Origin: a virus
Strand: one strand, 5' to 3'
Virus record (IMG/VR): IMGVR_UViG_3300027734_000227
Location: 1 to 30,576 of that record
DNA: 30,576 bases
This document shows positions 1 through 8,657 of the stretch, piece by piece. A program made the translations under genes and the position numbers. Position 1 is the stretch's first letter. Each line of letters opens with the position of its first letter. The notes below the pieces were generated by a model. It did no database searches. It saw only the letters and a program-made list of their open reading frames with translations, and had not been told where the DNA came from.

Positions 1-2
1 GA

Positions 3-2333
3 ACGAACCCAGGAAGTCCTGCTCCCTTTTACATGTGGGAAAGAATTGCAACTGGCCCAACAGTAATTACTGGTTCTAATACAACTCCAGATTTTACAGC
101 TGGTTCATATTATATGAATGTGTATGTATCAATACCCGGAAGTTCCACATTAAGTTCAGCTTATCAATTTACATTAGCAGACAATACTGATGCCACAGAT
201 TTTGTTACAGCATGGGCAGCCGCTAGTATACCTTATACAACAGCAAGTGTAACTACTGATGGTGCTATACAATTAACACATACTACCGGTGGTGAAATTA
301 TATTAAATGATTTTGTAAATAGTGCATTTACAAATATCAATGTATCTAATGGTTTAATAGCAGAAGCTGGATTTGAAATTAATACAACACCTGGTGTAAA
401 GTACGGGCCTGCATCTGAGCCTGCATTTACTGGATTGGCACAAGGATCTAGTTCAGGAAGCGGAACTGGTGCTACATTTAATGTTAATATTTTACCGTCT
501 GTTAATTATGCAATGGTAGGTGATGGAGTTCAAGCCGGTGGCGCCAGTTATGCTGTAGGTGATACTGTTACTATATTAGGTACTAGTTTAGGCGGAGCTA
601 CTCCTGCAAATGATCTAGTTGTTGAAATAACATCAGTTTCCGCTGGAGCGGCAACATCATGTACATACGTATCAGGTACACCAGCATCAAACTTTACTAC
701 ACAATTAAGTAACTGGGTTGAATTTACATATATTGCCAATGAAGGTGAGCCAAATATAGCTCCTGCTAATGATACAAATTGGTTCTACAGTGTAGTTGAC
801 CAAGTTGATATAATGATTAACTATAGTGGTGCATGGTATGGTTATGGTAATAGAGATTATGACAGTAGTGGTTTTCCGCTACCAAGTGGAACCAATGTAA
901 CTGATCCTAACGGACCATTGATTAGTGCTACTGCACCATCAGTACAAAGTGACGGAACTGTATTAGAATACGGTGATATATGGATTGACACTAGTGACCT
1001 AGAAAACTACCCAGTAATTAGTCGTTGGCAAAGTGTTAGTGGTACCGATCAGTGGGTATTAATTAATAATACTGACCAGACAAGTAGTACTGGTGTAGTA
1101 TTTGCTGATGCACGTTGGTCAAGTGATCAAGATACTATTAGTCCAGTAGATGATCCTATCCCAACAATTGTTAGTTTATTAACTAGTAATAATCTCGACT
1201 TAGATGCTCCGGATCCAACACTATATCCATCTGGTATGTTGTTATTCAACACACGCCGTAATGGTTATAATGTAAAACAATATAGATCCGACTATTTCAA
1301 TAGCACAGATTTCCCAGATGAAACATTACCTACATTTACTGATACTTGGGTAACAGTAAGCGGTAATCAAACAAATGGTAGTCCATATATGGGTCGTAAA
1401 GCACAACGTGCAATGGTTGTTCAATCATTGAATGCTGCAATTGCTACTAATACAGCAATACGTGATGAAGATAATTTCTTTAATTTACTTGCAACACCTA
1501 ACTATCCAGAACTACAACCCGGTATGATTACATTGAATAATGATCGTGGTCAGACTGGTTATATTTTAGGTGATACGCCAATGAGATTACCAGATGATGC
1601 TACTGCAATTCAAGCATGGGCCAATAATACAGCAGGTGCATCAAGTACAGGTGAAGAAGGTCTAGTAAACCGTGATACATATATGGGTCTATTCTATCCT
1701 AGTGGATTGGCAACTGACTTGCAAGGTAATCAAGTCGCAGTACCCCCATCATATATGATGTTGCGTACATTCTTGCGTAATGATACTATCAGTTATCCTT
1801 GGTTAGCGGCAGCAGGTACTCGTCGTGGTACAATTGACAACGCATTAAGTATTGGATATATTGATAGTGCTACCGGTGAGTTTATATCAATCAAGACTCG
1901 TTTGGGTATACGTGATGTATTGTATATTAACTTCATAAACCCATTAGTATTCTTTACTGGTGTTGGATTATTGAACTACGGTAATAAGACCAGCTTTAAT
2001 AGTTCAAGTGCATTAGATAGAACAAACGTTGCTCGTTTAGTTGCTTATATTCGTAGACAATTAACATTAGCGGCAAGACCATTCGTTTTTGAACCTAATG
2101 ATTCATTAACACGTAATCAAATTGCAGGTGTTGTACAAACATTGATGGTTGATTTAGTTGCTAAACGCGGTCTATATGATTATCTTGTAATTTGTGATGA
2201 AAGTAACAACACACCAGCAAGAATTGATAGAAATGAACTTTGGATTGATGTTGCGGTTGAGCCTGTTAAGGCAGCTGAATTCATCTATATACCAGTTCGT
2301 ATATTGAACACAGGCGAGCTTGGTGGACAATAA
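3..2333 (+). CDS. 18: Contractile tail sheath protein (T4 gp18-like), 5' end missing
   Basis: Subunit of the contractile sheath that surrounds the tail tube and drives injection. The reading frame is open to the left edge: codons from base 3 read in frame into the ATG at 33, so the true start lies outside the window. At least 776 residues are present, more than T4 gp18 (659 aa). The extra length is in the variable N-terminal and middle part, rich in Ser, Thr, Gly and Asn. The last ~150 residues carry the conserved sheath core, with VAYIRRQLTLAARPFVFEPN followed by a region ending in AAEFIYIPVRI, which is the family's inter-subunit handshake region. A hairpin terminator and the tail tube gene follow directly, as in T4 (18-19). 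Family call is secure; exact N-terminus is not visible. Confidence 0.95.
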   Translation, partial: TNPGSPAPFYMWERIATGPTVITGSNTTPDFTAGSYYMNVYVSIPGSSTLSSAYQFTLADNTDATDFVTAWAAASIPYTTASVTTDGAIQLTHTTGGEIILNDFVNSAFTNINVSNGLIAEAGFEINTTPGVKYGPASEPAFTGLAQGSSSGSGTGATFNVNILPSVNYAMVGDGVQAGGASYAVGDTVTILGTSLGGATPANDLVVEITSVSAGAATSCTYVSGTPASNFTTQLSNWVEFTYIANEGEPNIAPANDTNWFYSVVDQVDIMINYSGAWYGYGNRDYDSSGFPLPSGTNVTDPNGPLISATAPSVQSDGTVLEYGDIWIDTSDLENYPVISRWQSVSGTDQWVLINNTDQTSSTGVVFADARWSSDQDTISPVDDPIPTIVSLLTSNNLDLDAPDPTLYPSGMLLFNTRRNGYNVKQYRSDYFNSTDFPDETLPTFTDTWVTVSGNQTNGSPYMGRKAQRAMVVQSLNAAIATNTAIRDEDNFFNLLATPNYPELQPGMITLNNDRGQTGYILGDTPMRLPDDATAIQAWANNTAGASSTGEEGLVNRDTYMGLFYPSGLATDLQGNQVAVPPSYMMLRTFLRNDTISYPWLAAAGTRRGTIDNALSIGYIDSATGEFISIKTRLGIRDVLYINFINPLVFFTGVGLLNYGNKTSFNSSSALDRTNVARLVAYIRRQLTLAARPFVFEPNDSLTRNQIAGVVQTLMVDLVAKRGLYDYLVICDESNNTPARIDRNELWIDVAVEPVKAAEFIYIPVRILNTGELGGQ

Positions 2334-2335
2334 TA

Positions 2336-2366
2336 AAATATGATACCCCGGAGGGGGTATCTATTT
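2336..2366 (+). terminator. Hairpin terminator after the sheath gene
   Basis: GATACCCC (2342-2349) pairs perfectly with GGGGTATC (2354-2361) around a GGAG tetraloop. The outer AAATA/TATTT arms extend the stem past one bulged T. The tail after the stem is only weakly T-rich (TATTTAAAT), so termination may be partial. It separates sheath from tube, and a late promoter motif follows within 10 bases. Confidence 0.75.
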
Positions 2367-2371
2367 AAATA

Positions 2372-2379
2372 GATAAATA
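2372..2379 (+). promoter_or_regulatory. T4-like late promoter motif for the tail tube gene
   Basis: GATAAATA differs from the T4 late consensus TATAAATA at one position. Predicted start of transcription is about 2385, leaving a short leader that holds CAGGAG (2387-2392) before the ATG at 2399. The same motif recurs in front of many genes here. Confidence 0.7.
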
Positions 2380-2398
2380 TTAATAACAGGAGAAAAAA

Positions 2399-3034
2399 AT
2401 GGCAACAGGGTCACAATCATTAGTTAACATGACAGTAGCAGGAGATAACTCTGGTGGAAATCAGGGTTTACTAATGCCCAAATTACAATATAGATTTAGA
2501 GTTAACTTTTTAAATTTAGGTACTAGTGCTTCTACTAACGAGTTGACTAAGCAAGTTATTGACGTAACTCGCCCATCAGTTAGTTTTGGAGAAATTACTA
2601 TACCAATTTACAATTCTACTATGTATTTGGCAGGCAGACATGAATGGCAACCTTTGACAATAAATGTTAGAGATGATGCATCAGGTAGTGTTGCTAAACT
2701 AGTAGGTCAACAATTACAAAAGCAAATGGACTTTCTTCAACAAGCTAGTGCAGCCTCTGGACAAGATTATAAATTTCAAACAGACATTCAAATATTAGAT
2801 GGCGGCAACGGAACATCAACGCCGGTTGTGTTAGAAACATGGGAAGTATATGGTTGTTTCTTGCAGTCTGCTAATTACAATAATTTAGGATATGGATCAA
2901 ATGAAGTTGTAACTATACAACTGTCAATTCGCTTTGATAATGCACTACAAACTCCTTTAACAACCGGTCTAGGTATAACAGTTGGCAGAACAACGCAGAC
3001 TTTAGTAACCGGTATTGGTTCTGGTACAACGTAA
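2399..3034 (+). CDS. 19: Tail tube protein (T4 gp19-like)
   Basis: Builds the inner tail tube through which DNA passes. The 211 residues show the usual gp19 order: an N-terminal strand with PKLQYRFRVNFLNLG (~26-40), a middle block with VTRPSVSFGEITIPIYNSTMYL (~52-73), HEWQPLTINVRDD (~76-88), and a C-terminal half with WEVYGCFLQSANYNNLGYGS and VTIQLSIRFDNALQ. It is somewhat longer than T4 gp19 (163 aa), with a Gly/Thr-rich tail. It follows the sheath gene as in T4. An AGGAG-like site 7 bases upstream supports the start. Very likely correct. Confidence 0.9.
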   Translation: MATGSQSLVNMTVAGDNSGGNQGLLMPKLQYRFRVNFLNLGTSASTNELTKQVIDVTRPSVSFGEITIPIYNSTMYLAGRHEWQPLTINVRDDASGSVAKLVGQQLQKQMDFLQQASAASGQDYKFQTDIQILDGGNGTSTPVVLETWEVYGCFLQSANYNNLGYGSNEVVTIQLSIRFDNALQTPLTTGLGITVGRTTQTLVTGIGSGTT

Positions 3035-3044
3035 TTATTAATAT

Positions 3045-4217
3045 ATGGCAGGATTCTTTCAAAATTTAGCAACAGACGCGGCAGCAGGGTTTTTTGCCAA
3101 CGACTATCTACGTGATTATACTCACGCTAGTAAAACATTTATACCCAATGCATATCAATATGCACCTAAGTTTAAATTTCTATTCCATGTTTATTTTGAA
3201 ATAAATCCAACCGTATACTCACTTGGTGCGTCGTCCGATCCAAATTTGGATGCAAACTTTGGATTAGCAGTTAAAACTGTAAAAATACCAAGCTATAGTT
3301 TTGACACACATATAATGAATCAATATAATCGTAAACGTATTGTACAAACAAAAATTAAATATGATCCAATAGATATTGTTTTTCATGATGATAATGGCGG
3401 TTCAGCATCAAGTCCTACAGGCGGCGGAATAATTCGTAACTTGTGGTATAACTATTATACATATTACTACAAAGATGCAACTAAACCTGTAAATTCAAGT
3501 AACTACAATACACGAAATATTTACGCAAAATCTATTACCGGCAATACCGATTGGGGCTATATAGGAGAAACAGGAAATACAGTTAACGGCTATACTGAAA
3601 CTAGTACCGGTCAAACTAAAATTCCATTTTTTAAAAATATTACCATATATGGATTTAATCAACGTAATTATGTAGCATATACATTAATTAATCCAATGAT
3701 AACTAGGTTTGCACATGACACTTACGATTATTCACAGGGTAATGGTACTATGGAAAATTCTATGTCTATAGATTATGAAACAGTAAAATATTTTAAAGGT
3801 GCAATGAATGGTAAAAATCCTAGTAATAAAGTTCCTGGATTTGGATTAGATCAACATTTTGATTTGACAACAAGTCCCATTGCCAGACCCGGTAGTCAAG
3901 CTACTATTTTAGGTCAAGGTGGTTTAGTAGATGGAGGAGAAGGAATACTTAACGATTTGACTCCAGATGCAGACGGTAACAGAAACATATTAGGTGCTAT
4001 ACAAAAAGCAGGGGTAACTTATAATACTCTTAAAAATATGAATTTGAAACAAGCTGCCAAAGCTGAGATAACTAAAGGTATTACTAATGCTATTATGAAC
4101 CCACTAAATAATACTGGAAGAAATAAAATATTTAATATACTCTCATTCGGTTCTACACCAAATCCACCAAATTCTAGCTTTGCTGGTGTAACTCCTCCTG
4201 ATATAAGTGCAGGGTGA
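3045..4217 (+). CDS. Second tail-tube-fold protein, possibly a tube initiator or terminator
   Basis: 390 residues. The N-terminal two thirds resemble a tail tube/gp19-like fold: FKFLFHVYFEINP (~44-56), GLAVKTVKIPSYSFDTHIMN (~73-92), KYDPIDIVFHDDNGG, then ITIYGFNQRNYVAYTLINPM followed by a MENSMSIDYETVKYF segment. This order matches the adjacent tube gene in outline, but with long insertions and a ~130-residue Asn/Gly-rich extension. T4-like tails use gp19-related proteins (gp48, gp54) at the baseplate-tube junction, so a junction or end-cap role is inferred from fold and position, not shown. No clear Shine-Dalgarno site precedes the ATG, 10 bases after the tube stop; translational coupling is likely. 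Confidence 0.65.
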   Translation: MAGFFQNLATDAAAGFFANDYLRDYTHASKTFIPNAYQYAPKFKFLFHVYFEINPTVYSLGASSDPNLDANFGLAVKTVKIPSYSFDTHIMNQYNRKRIVQTKIKYDPIDIVFHDDNGGSASSPTGGGIIRNLWYNYYTYYYKDATKPVNSSNYNTRNIYAKSITGNTDWGYIGETGNTVNGYTETSTGQTKIPFFKNITIYGFNQRNYVAYTLINPMITRFAHDTYDYSQGNGTMENSMSIDYETVKYFKGAMNGKNPSNKVPGFGLDQHFDLTTSPIARPGSQATILGQGGLVDGGEGILNDLTPDADGNRNILGAIQKAGVTYNTLKNMNLKQAAKAEITKGITNAIMNPLNNTGRNKIFNILSFGSTPNPPNSSFAGVTPPDISAG

Positions 4218-4223
4218 TAAATT

Positions 4224-4586
4224 ATGGCAAGAATTATAGACGACCGAACTTCACTTGATTTAACCGTTAAAATATTTGACGATTTCTATGCATTTAATAT
4301 GGTAGTAAACGGAAATGAATTTGATATTGTTAACGGTTATTTTAAAACTGTATGTGATACTAAAGCTATTGCTGGTAATTTTACAACATTTCTATTCAGA
4401 ATAGCACAAGAGACAGGTATACCTGTATTAGATTTACTAGGACAAATTCAAGGCACCGGTAGTAAATTACAAATGAATCAAGTTATATCATACTATTTAA
4501 ACAGTTTTAAATCTAAAACAAGTTTGTATGGTACAAGTACAGTACCACAATCTACTCAACCGGTAGCACGTAATATAGTGCAATAA
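4224..4586 (+). CDS. Unknown small protein in the tail/head assembly cluster
   Basis: 120 residues, not recognised. The first ~90 residues look like a compact mixed fold (SLDLTVKIFDDFYAFNMVVN strands, then helices around NFTTFLFRIAQETGIPVLDLLGQIQ and MNQVISYYLNSFKSK). The last ~25 residues are Ser/Thr/Gln-rich and probably flexible. It is packed between the tube-like gene (6-base gap) and the gp4-like gene (2-base gap), so it is probably cotranscribed with them and may be a virion or assembly protein. An AGGG at 4211-4214 lies 9 bases before the ATG. Gene call is firm; function is open. Confidence 0.8.
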   Translation: MARIIDDRTSLDLTVKIFDDFYAFNMVVNGNEFDIVNGYFKTVCDTKAIAGNFTTFLFRIAQETGIPVLDLLGQIQGTGSKLQMNQVISYYLNSFKSKTSLYGTSTVPQSTQPVARNIVQ

Positions 4587-4588
4587 TC

Positions 4589-5026
4589 ATGGCAAAGTAT
4601 GCTCAAGGTACATTTGTCCCAAAAAATACTGAAAAATATGTAGGTAAACATACCCCTAGGTATCGTAGTGGTTGGGAACTAACATTTATGACCTTTTGTG
4701 ACAATAACAAAAATGTATTGTATTGGGCTAGTGAGGCGATAAGCGTACCATATCGTAATCCATTTACCGGACTACCAAAAACATATATCCCTGATTTTTT
4801 TGTAGTTTATCAAAATAAACATGGTAAAAATATTGCTGAGATAGTTGAGATTAAACCTAAAAAACAAAGTCTTATAGAGAGTAAAGTTGCTAACGCTAGA
4901 GACAGAATGGTAGTAGCAATTAATCATGCTAAATGGCAGGCTGCAATGGCCTATTGTAAACATCATGGATACACCTTTAGAGTCATAACTGAGGATGATC
5001 TTTTCTATAATGGGCGAAGCAAGTAA
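4589..5026 (+). CDS. 4: Head completion protein with TnsA-like nuclease fold (T4 gp4-like)
   Basis: Predicted to act on filled heads before tail joining, as gp4 does in T4. The 145 residues match the usual size (T4 gp4 is about 150). The N-terminal pattern YRSGWELTFMTFCDNN, then WASEAISVPYRNP, then YIPDFFVVYQ and AEIVEIKPKKQ is that of the TnsA/PD-(D/E)xK fold. Candidate active-site residues are Glu30, Asp69, Glu87 and Lys89, all present. KWQAAMAYCKHHGYTFRVIT near the C-terminus is typical of the family. The start lies 2 bases after the previous stop with no evident Shine-Dalgarno site. Whether it cuts DNA in this phage is inference. Confidence 0.9.
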   Translation: MAKYAQGTFVPKNTEKYVGKHTPRYRSGWELTFMTFCDNNKNVLYWASEAISVPYRNPFTGLPKTYIPDFFVVYQNKHGKNIAEIVEIKPKKQSLIESKVANARDRMVVAINHAKWQAAMAYCKHHGYTFRVITEDDLFYNGRSK

Positions 5027-5033
5027 CTAAATA
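5026..5033 (+). promoter_or_regulatory. Possible late promoter motif just before the small terminase
   Basis: ACTAAATA matches TATAAATA at 6 of 8 positions. Counting six bases on, transcription would begin at 5039, the A of the ATG. There is no Shine-Dalgarno sequence between. Weak on its own; it gains weight from the same geometry at 15620, 20207 and 29095. Confidence 0.4.
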
Positions 5034-5038
5034 CTTGT

Positions 5039-5521
5039 ATGACAAAAAAATTAAACGAATTATTTGAGTTACCACAAGATGAAATAGATAGCTTGCATTT
5101 TCCTATTCCAGAAAATGCAAATGAAATAACAACTGATGCATTAAGCGCATTAGAAAAGATTGACCATGCATTACCGCAAGTTCGTGGATTGGAAGCGAGT
5201 GATACAGAACTAGATGAATTAGCACAAATGGCTGTTGATAGTTTTAAGGATCTAAGTGATTTGGGAATGCAAGTTGATAGTAGATTTTCTAGTGAAATTT
5301 TTAGTGTAGCAAGTAATATGCTTGGTCATGCTATCACAGCTAAAACAGCAAAACTTAATAAAAAGTTAAAAATGATTGATTTACAACTTAAAAAAGCACA
5401 ATTGGATCAGAAATTAGCTAACCAGGCTGAGGAGATAGAAAACACTCCTGTCGGTGAAGGTAAAGCACTAGACCGTAATGAGTTGTTAAAGATGTTGGCT
5501 AGTAAAACAAACGACCAATGA
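5039..5521 (+). CDS. 16: Terminase small subunit (T4 gp16-like)
   Basis: Probable DNA-recognition partner of the large terminase in packaging. At 160 residues it is almost the length of T4 gp16 (164 aa). It has the same plan: an acidic N-terminus (LNELFELPQDEIDSL), a helical middle (DTELDELAQMAVDSFKDLSD), and a long C-terminal coiled coil (residues ~95-135, KTAKLNKKLKMIDLQLKKAQ), the oligomerising part in gp16. The call rests on length, helical layout, the NELFELP-type start and placement beside a gp4 homologue; sequence in this family is poorly conserved. The large terminase is not in the window. No Shine-Dalgarno site is visible and the start is close behind a promoter-like motif. Confidence 0.8.
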   Translation: MTKKLNELFELPQDEIDSLHFPIPENANEITTDALSALEKIDHALPQVRGLEASDTELDELAQMAVDSFKDLSDLGMQVDSRFSSEIFSVASNMLGHAITAKTAKLNKKLKMIDLQLKKAQLDQKLANQAEEIENTPVGEGKALDRNELLKMLASKTNDQ

Positions 5522-5527
5522 TAAATA
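5520..5527 (+). promoter_or_regulatory. T4-like late promoter motif overlapping the gp16 stop codon
   Basis: GATAAATA (7 of 8 to TATAAATA) starts inside the TGA stop of the previous gene. Predicted start of transcription is ~5533, followed by CAGGAATA as a modest ribosome-binding site and the ATG at 5548. Confidence 0.7.
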
Positions 5528-5547
5528 CATAATACAGGAATAACGCA

Positions 5548-6177
5548 ATGAAAAGCCTAAAAACATACATAACCGAAAGTCTTAAAAGTTACAAATATAC
5601 TATAAAGATTGCTGGTGACGTGGATAAAAACTTTATAGATATGTTTAAGTACAATCTAAACAAGTTTGATCCAATCCGAATCAGTGATCCAACAAAGACT
5701 CCTATTCAGAAAGATCCATATGGATTTCCTAATTTAGCAAATCAATCAGTAACTATTATTAAAGCTGACTTTAGATATCCAGCTACTGAACCAATGATTC
5801 AGCAGATTGCTCAACTATTGGGCTATAATGTTAACATGGTTCGTGTTATTACTACTGATTATAATGATAGCATTAATAGTGAAGCTGAAGGCTATGCTAA
5901 TGAGATGAAAGATAGTCCGATACTTACACATGAAGAAATGGGTGAGCAGCCTGGTGCTAAAGAAGCTAATAAAGCATATGGTGATAGTTATTTAACTAGC
6001 ATCAAAGACCAAATGAAGGGTTCAACAATTGATATTCCTTATGCAGGTCAAAAGACTCCTAATGCGTTTGATCCGTTCAAACCATATTTGGATGATAAGA
6101 AATTAGGCGATAAGAGTCCAATGAGTACTATTACTCGCCCAGCAAAGCCAGCAACTGGTGCAAGTGCATCTAAATAA
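5548..6177 (+). CDS. Unknown protein with a T4-like head-targeting leader
   Basis: 209 residues, function not recognised. It begins MKSLKTYITES, which closely resembles the capsid-targeting leader of T4 internal proteins (MKTYQEFIAEA) and includes I-T-E|S, a fit to the T4 prohead protease site (Leu/Ile-x-Glu, then a small residue). After it come a small alpha/beta-like region (~residues 15-120, with YTIKIAGDVDKNFIDMFKYN and VTIIKADFRYPATEPMIQQI) and a Pro/Lys/Ser-rich tail. It sits behind its own late promoter motif and just before another protein with a comparable leader. Packaging into the head and cleavage there is an inference from the leader alone. Confidence 0.6.
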   Translation: MKSLKTYITESLKSYKYTIKIAGDVDKNFIDMFKYNLNKFDPIRISDPTKTPIQKDPYGFPNLANQSVTIIKADFRYPATEPMIQQIAQLLGYNVNMVRVITTDYNDSINSEAEGYANEMKDSPILTHEEMGEQPGAKEANKAYGDSYLTSIKDQMKGSTIDIPYAGQKTPNAFDPFKPYLDDKKLGDKSPMSTITRPAKPATGASASK

Positions 6178-6190
6178 AAGGAATATTAAA

Positions 6191-8590
6191 ATGAATATGT
6201 TAGATTTAATGAACAAAATGACCCAGCTTAGTGAAGCAAAAGAAAAAACTAAAACTGGATTAAAGCATACTGCTGAACCCGGTGGCTATGGTCGCAAAGA
6301 TGACGAAGATGATGAAGGTCATAAAGTTAAAGCCGATGCCGTGAAAAAAGGAAAAGGTCGTCCTAAGAAAGATGCTGACGATTCAGGTGAAACTAAAAAG
6401 TATGACTTTAGTGCATTTGGTGTTAAGTCTGGCAAAGATGTTAAACTACCTAAACATGATAAAAAGAAAACTACAGTAGTTAAAGGTAAATCACAAAGTC
6501 ATGCCGATAACAAAAAAGATGATGGCACTGATCCTGAGACTAAAGATAAGAAAAAAAGTCTAAAAGAATATTTTGACGCATTAGACAGAGCGATAATGAA
6601 TGAAGATGGTTATACAACTGCACCAATGCCGGGCGCTGTTCAAGTTAAAGATGCGTCTGGTAAAGTTGTTGCAACTGCAAAAAACCCACAAGCTGCCGCA
6701 GCCTTTAAAAATGGTGATGTAACTCTTGGTAATCCAGAAGAAATGAATGAAGGTGACGGTGGTGCTATAGGTGATTTACCAAAACAAACAAGTCCAGAAC
6801 AACCGTATCAAGTACCATTTGGTGCAGATACTAATTTAGTATTTGCACGGGGTAAACGAAGTGGGTTACACTATGCTATGATGCGAGGCATGCTTAGTGA
6901 TCCTTGGTACTTTAAATTTAACGGTAAAGTATATTCAATATCAGACAACGGTGATGGTATACCAAAACCAATTGAGCAAGGTATGGCAGAAGCCGATCAA
7001 CCGTCTAATCAGATGGATATGGGTGCTGGATTGGGTGCTGGACGTAGCCAAGCAACATTTGAAAGTCGTGCTAAAGCTGATAACAAAGCTGAAAAAGCAG
7101 GTAAGAAAGTTACTAAAGACTTAGAATACGATATGAAACATAAAGGTAAAGATGACGAAAAAGCTTTGAAGGCTGGCAAGAAAGTTACCAAAGACATTGA
7201 GTATGATGAGAAACATAAAAAGACAGTAAAAGAAGCGGCTAAGCCTGACTTCCCGGATATTGACAATGACGGCAATAAAAAGGAAAAAATATCTCAGGCA
7301 GCACAAGACGCTAAAAGAGATAAAAAGAAAGTGAAAGAAGGTATGGAACATAAATTAAAAGCAGCTCGCCATACAGGTAAAGCACATGCACTATCTAAGC
7401 AAGGATATAACTGTGGTTATGATGATATGGAAGAATCAAGACATTATCACGAAGGCTACAAAGAAGGTCTAGATGAGTGCTACGGTCAAATGCCAATTCA
7501 AGGTTATGTAGGCGAAGCAAATAACGAAGTAGCTGATATGGCTAGTTACGGAGCTCACACACCTGAATTAGACGAAATGGATAAAACTTCTTACATGAAG
7601 CAACAAGCAATTAAGACTCCGGGCAATACATTTAAGGCATTTGGTCAAACTTTCAAAGATAAAGAAGTAGTAGAAAGTCCATTCGCTTTTGAAGCATGGG
7701 AACAAGAATTGAATTCTATCCTAGAAGGCAAAGATGTTACTGAAGGTATGACCGTTTCTATCAGTAAAGGTCAACAAGGTACTCCTGATTCAGTAAGTGT
7801 TTCAGCACAAGATAGTGAAGCTGATCAATTATTAAGTATCATTAAGCAATCAGGATTAGGTTTGTTTGGCGGTGATGATGCAGGTCAAACTCAGGGAACA
7901 CAACCAATGACAGTTGATGGTGGTGAAGGCCCACAAGCTAATATTGAAGTAGTTGACGACCATGATGATATGTTATCATTAATTCGTAAGATGACTGGTC
8001 AAGGTCCTGCACAAGCAAACGGTGATTATGAAGAAGAAGGTGGTCATGAAGGTCATGGCCATGAAGACGAAACGTGTGAAAGTTGCGGTGGCATGATGGA
8101 AGAAGGTCATTCATGTGGAGAAGCTGTTGAAGAAGATGAATCAATGGATCAGCGTGAATATGAAGTTGCCGAAGACCAGAGTGGTGGTGATGACTCTGAA
8201 GAATCCGATGAAGTTAATAGCGATGCGGTACGTGATGCCTCACTAGCAACAGCCGCTGGTCAAAGTTTTGCTAATACTGATGCCCCTATTAAAGAAGGTG
8301 GTGACGGCGGCGAAGCTTCAGATGCAGGTGCTGACGGTGTAGATATTGCTGATGTAGCTGATGAAACTGAAGAAGATTTAGAAGAATCATTAGCTAATGG
8401 TGCAGATGATACATTTGAGTCTGATATTGACTTTATGACTAAAGTTATTTCAGGTGGTTTAAACAAGCAAAAATCTACTGGTCAAACAACAATTCCAGTT
8501 GTTTCTACACAAGTAAATCGTTTAGGTAATCCGATGAGAGAATCTAATGATTTGTTAAAGGATTGGCGCAAATTAAGTGGTATTAAGTAA
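6191..8590 (+). CDS. Large low-complexity, highly charged protein, probably internal head/virion
   Basis: 799 residues from the ATG at 6191, chosen because AAGGA lies 8 bases upstream; an in-frame ATG at 6158 lies inside the previous gene without such a site. The N-terminus NKMTQLSEAK holds L-S-E|A, a prohead-protease-like site. The first third is Lys/Asp-rich and probably disordered. A 14-residue unit (KAGKKVTKD-EYD-KHK) occurs twice at 7096-7220. PDIDNDGNKKEK (7252-7289) looks like a DxDxDG calcium loop. A Cys/His cluster lies at 8041-8117. The C-terminal third is strongly acidic and ends in DLLKDWRKLSGIK. Further Glu-Gly/Ala/Ser sites (IKEG, VKEA, ILEG) are scattered along it. It may be scaffold-like or an injected polyprotein. 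Function unknown; a strong terminator ends the gene. Confidence 0.6.
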   Translation: MNMLDLMNKMTQLSEAKEKTKTGLKHTAEPGGYGRKDDEDDEGHKVKADAVKKGKGRPKKDADDSGETKKYDFSAFGVKSGKDVKLPKHDKKKTTVVKGKSQSHADNKKDDGTDPETKDKKKSLKEYFDALDRAIMNEDGYTTAPMPGAVQVKDASGKVVATAKNPQAAAAFKNGDVTLGNPEEMNEGDGGAIGDLPKQTSPEQPYQVPFGADTNLVFARGKRSGLHYAMMRGMLSDPWYFKFNGKVYSISDNGDGIPKPIEQGMAEADQPSNQMDMGAGLGAGRSQATFESRAKADNKAEKAGKKVTKDLEYDMKHKGKDDEKALKAGKKVTKDIEYDEKHKKTVKEAAKPDFPDIDNDGNKKEKISQAAQDAKRDKKKVKEGMEHKLKAARHTGKAHALSKQGYNCGYDDMEESRHYHEGYKEGLDECYGQMPIQGYVGEANNEVADMASYGAHTPELDEMDKTSYMKQQAIKTPGNTFKAFGQTFKDKEVVESPFAFEAWEQELNSILEGKDVTEGMTVSISKGQQGTPDSVSVSAQDSEADQLLSIIKQSGLGLFGGDDAGQTQGTQPMTVDGGEGPQANIEVVDDHDDMLSLIRKMTGQGPAQANGDYEEEGGHEGHGHEDETCESCGGMMEEGHSCGEAVEEDESMDQREYEVAEDQSGGDDSEESDEVNSDAVRDASLATAAGQSFANTDAPIKEGGDGGEASDAGADGVDIADVADETEEDLEESLANGADDTFESDIDFMTKVISGGLNKQKSTGQTTIPVVSTQVNRLGNPMRESNDLLKDWRKLSGIK
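7096..7220 (+). repeat. Two-copy coding repeat in the low-complexity head protein
   Basis: The unit KAGKKVTKDLEYDMKHK recurs as KAGKKVTKDIEYDEKHK, separated by a short KGKDDEKAL linker. Codons differ between copies (for example gcaggtaag against gctggcaag), so the duplication is not recent. Confidence 0.75.
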
Positions 8591-8607
8591 TTAATATTAC
8601 TCAAAAG

Positions 8608-8634
8608 TGCCCGGCTTTAGTCGGGTATTTTTTT
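8608..8634 (+). terminator. Rho-independent terminator before the fibre block
   Basis: CCCGGC (8610-8615) pairs with GTCGGG (8620-8625) around a TTTA loop, with one G-T pair, and is followed by a run of seven T residues (8628-8634). It closes the 5548-8590 unit. A late promoter motif follows 24 bases later. Confidence 0.85.
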
Positions 8635-8657
8635 GGCTATAGTGTTTGTAAAAAAAC

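Noticed and set aside
6158-6190. Longer start (ATG at 6158) for the low-complexity protein
   Set aside because: It lies inside the previous gene without a ribosome-binding site; AAGGA before the ATG at 6191 fits better.
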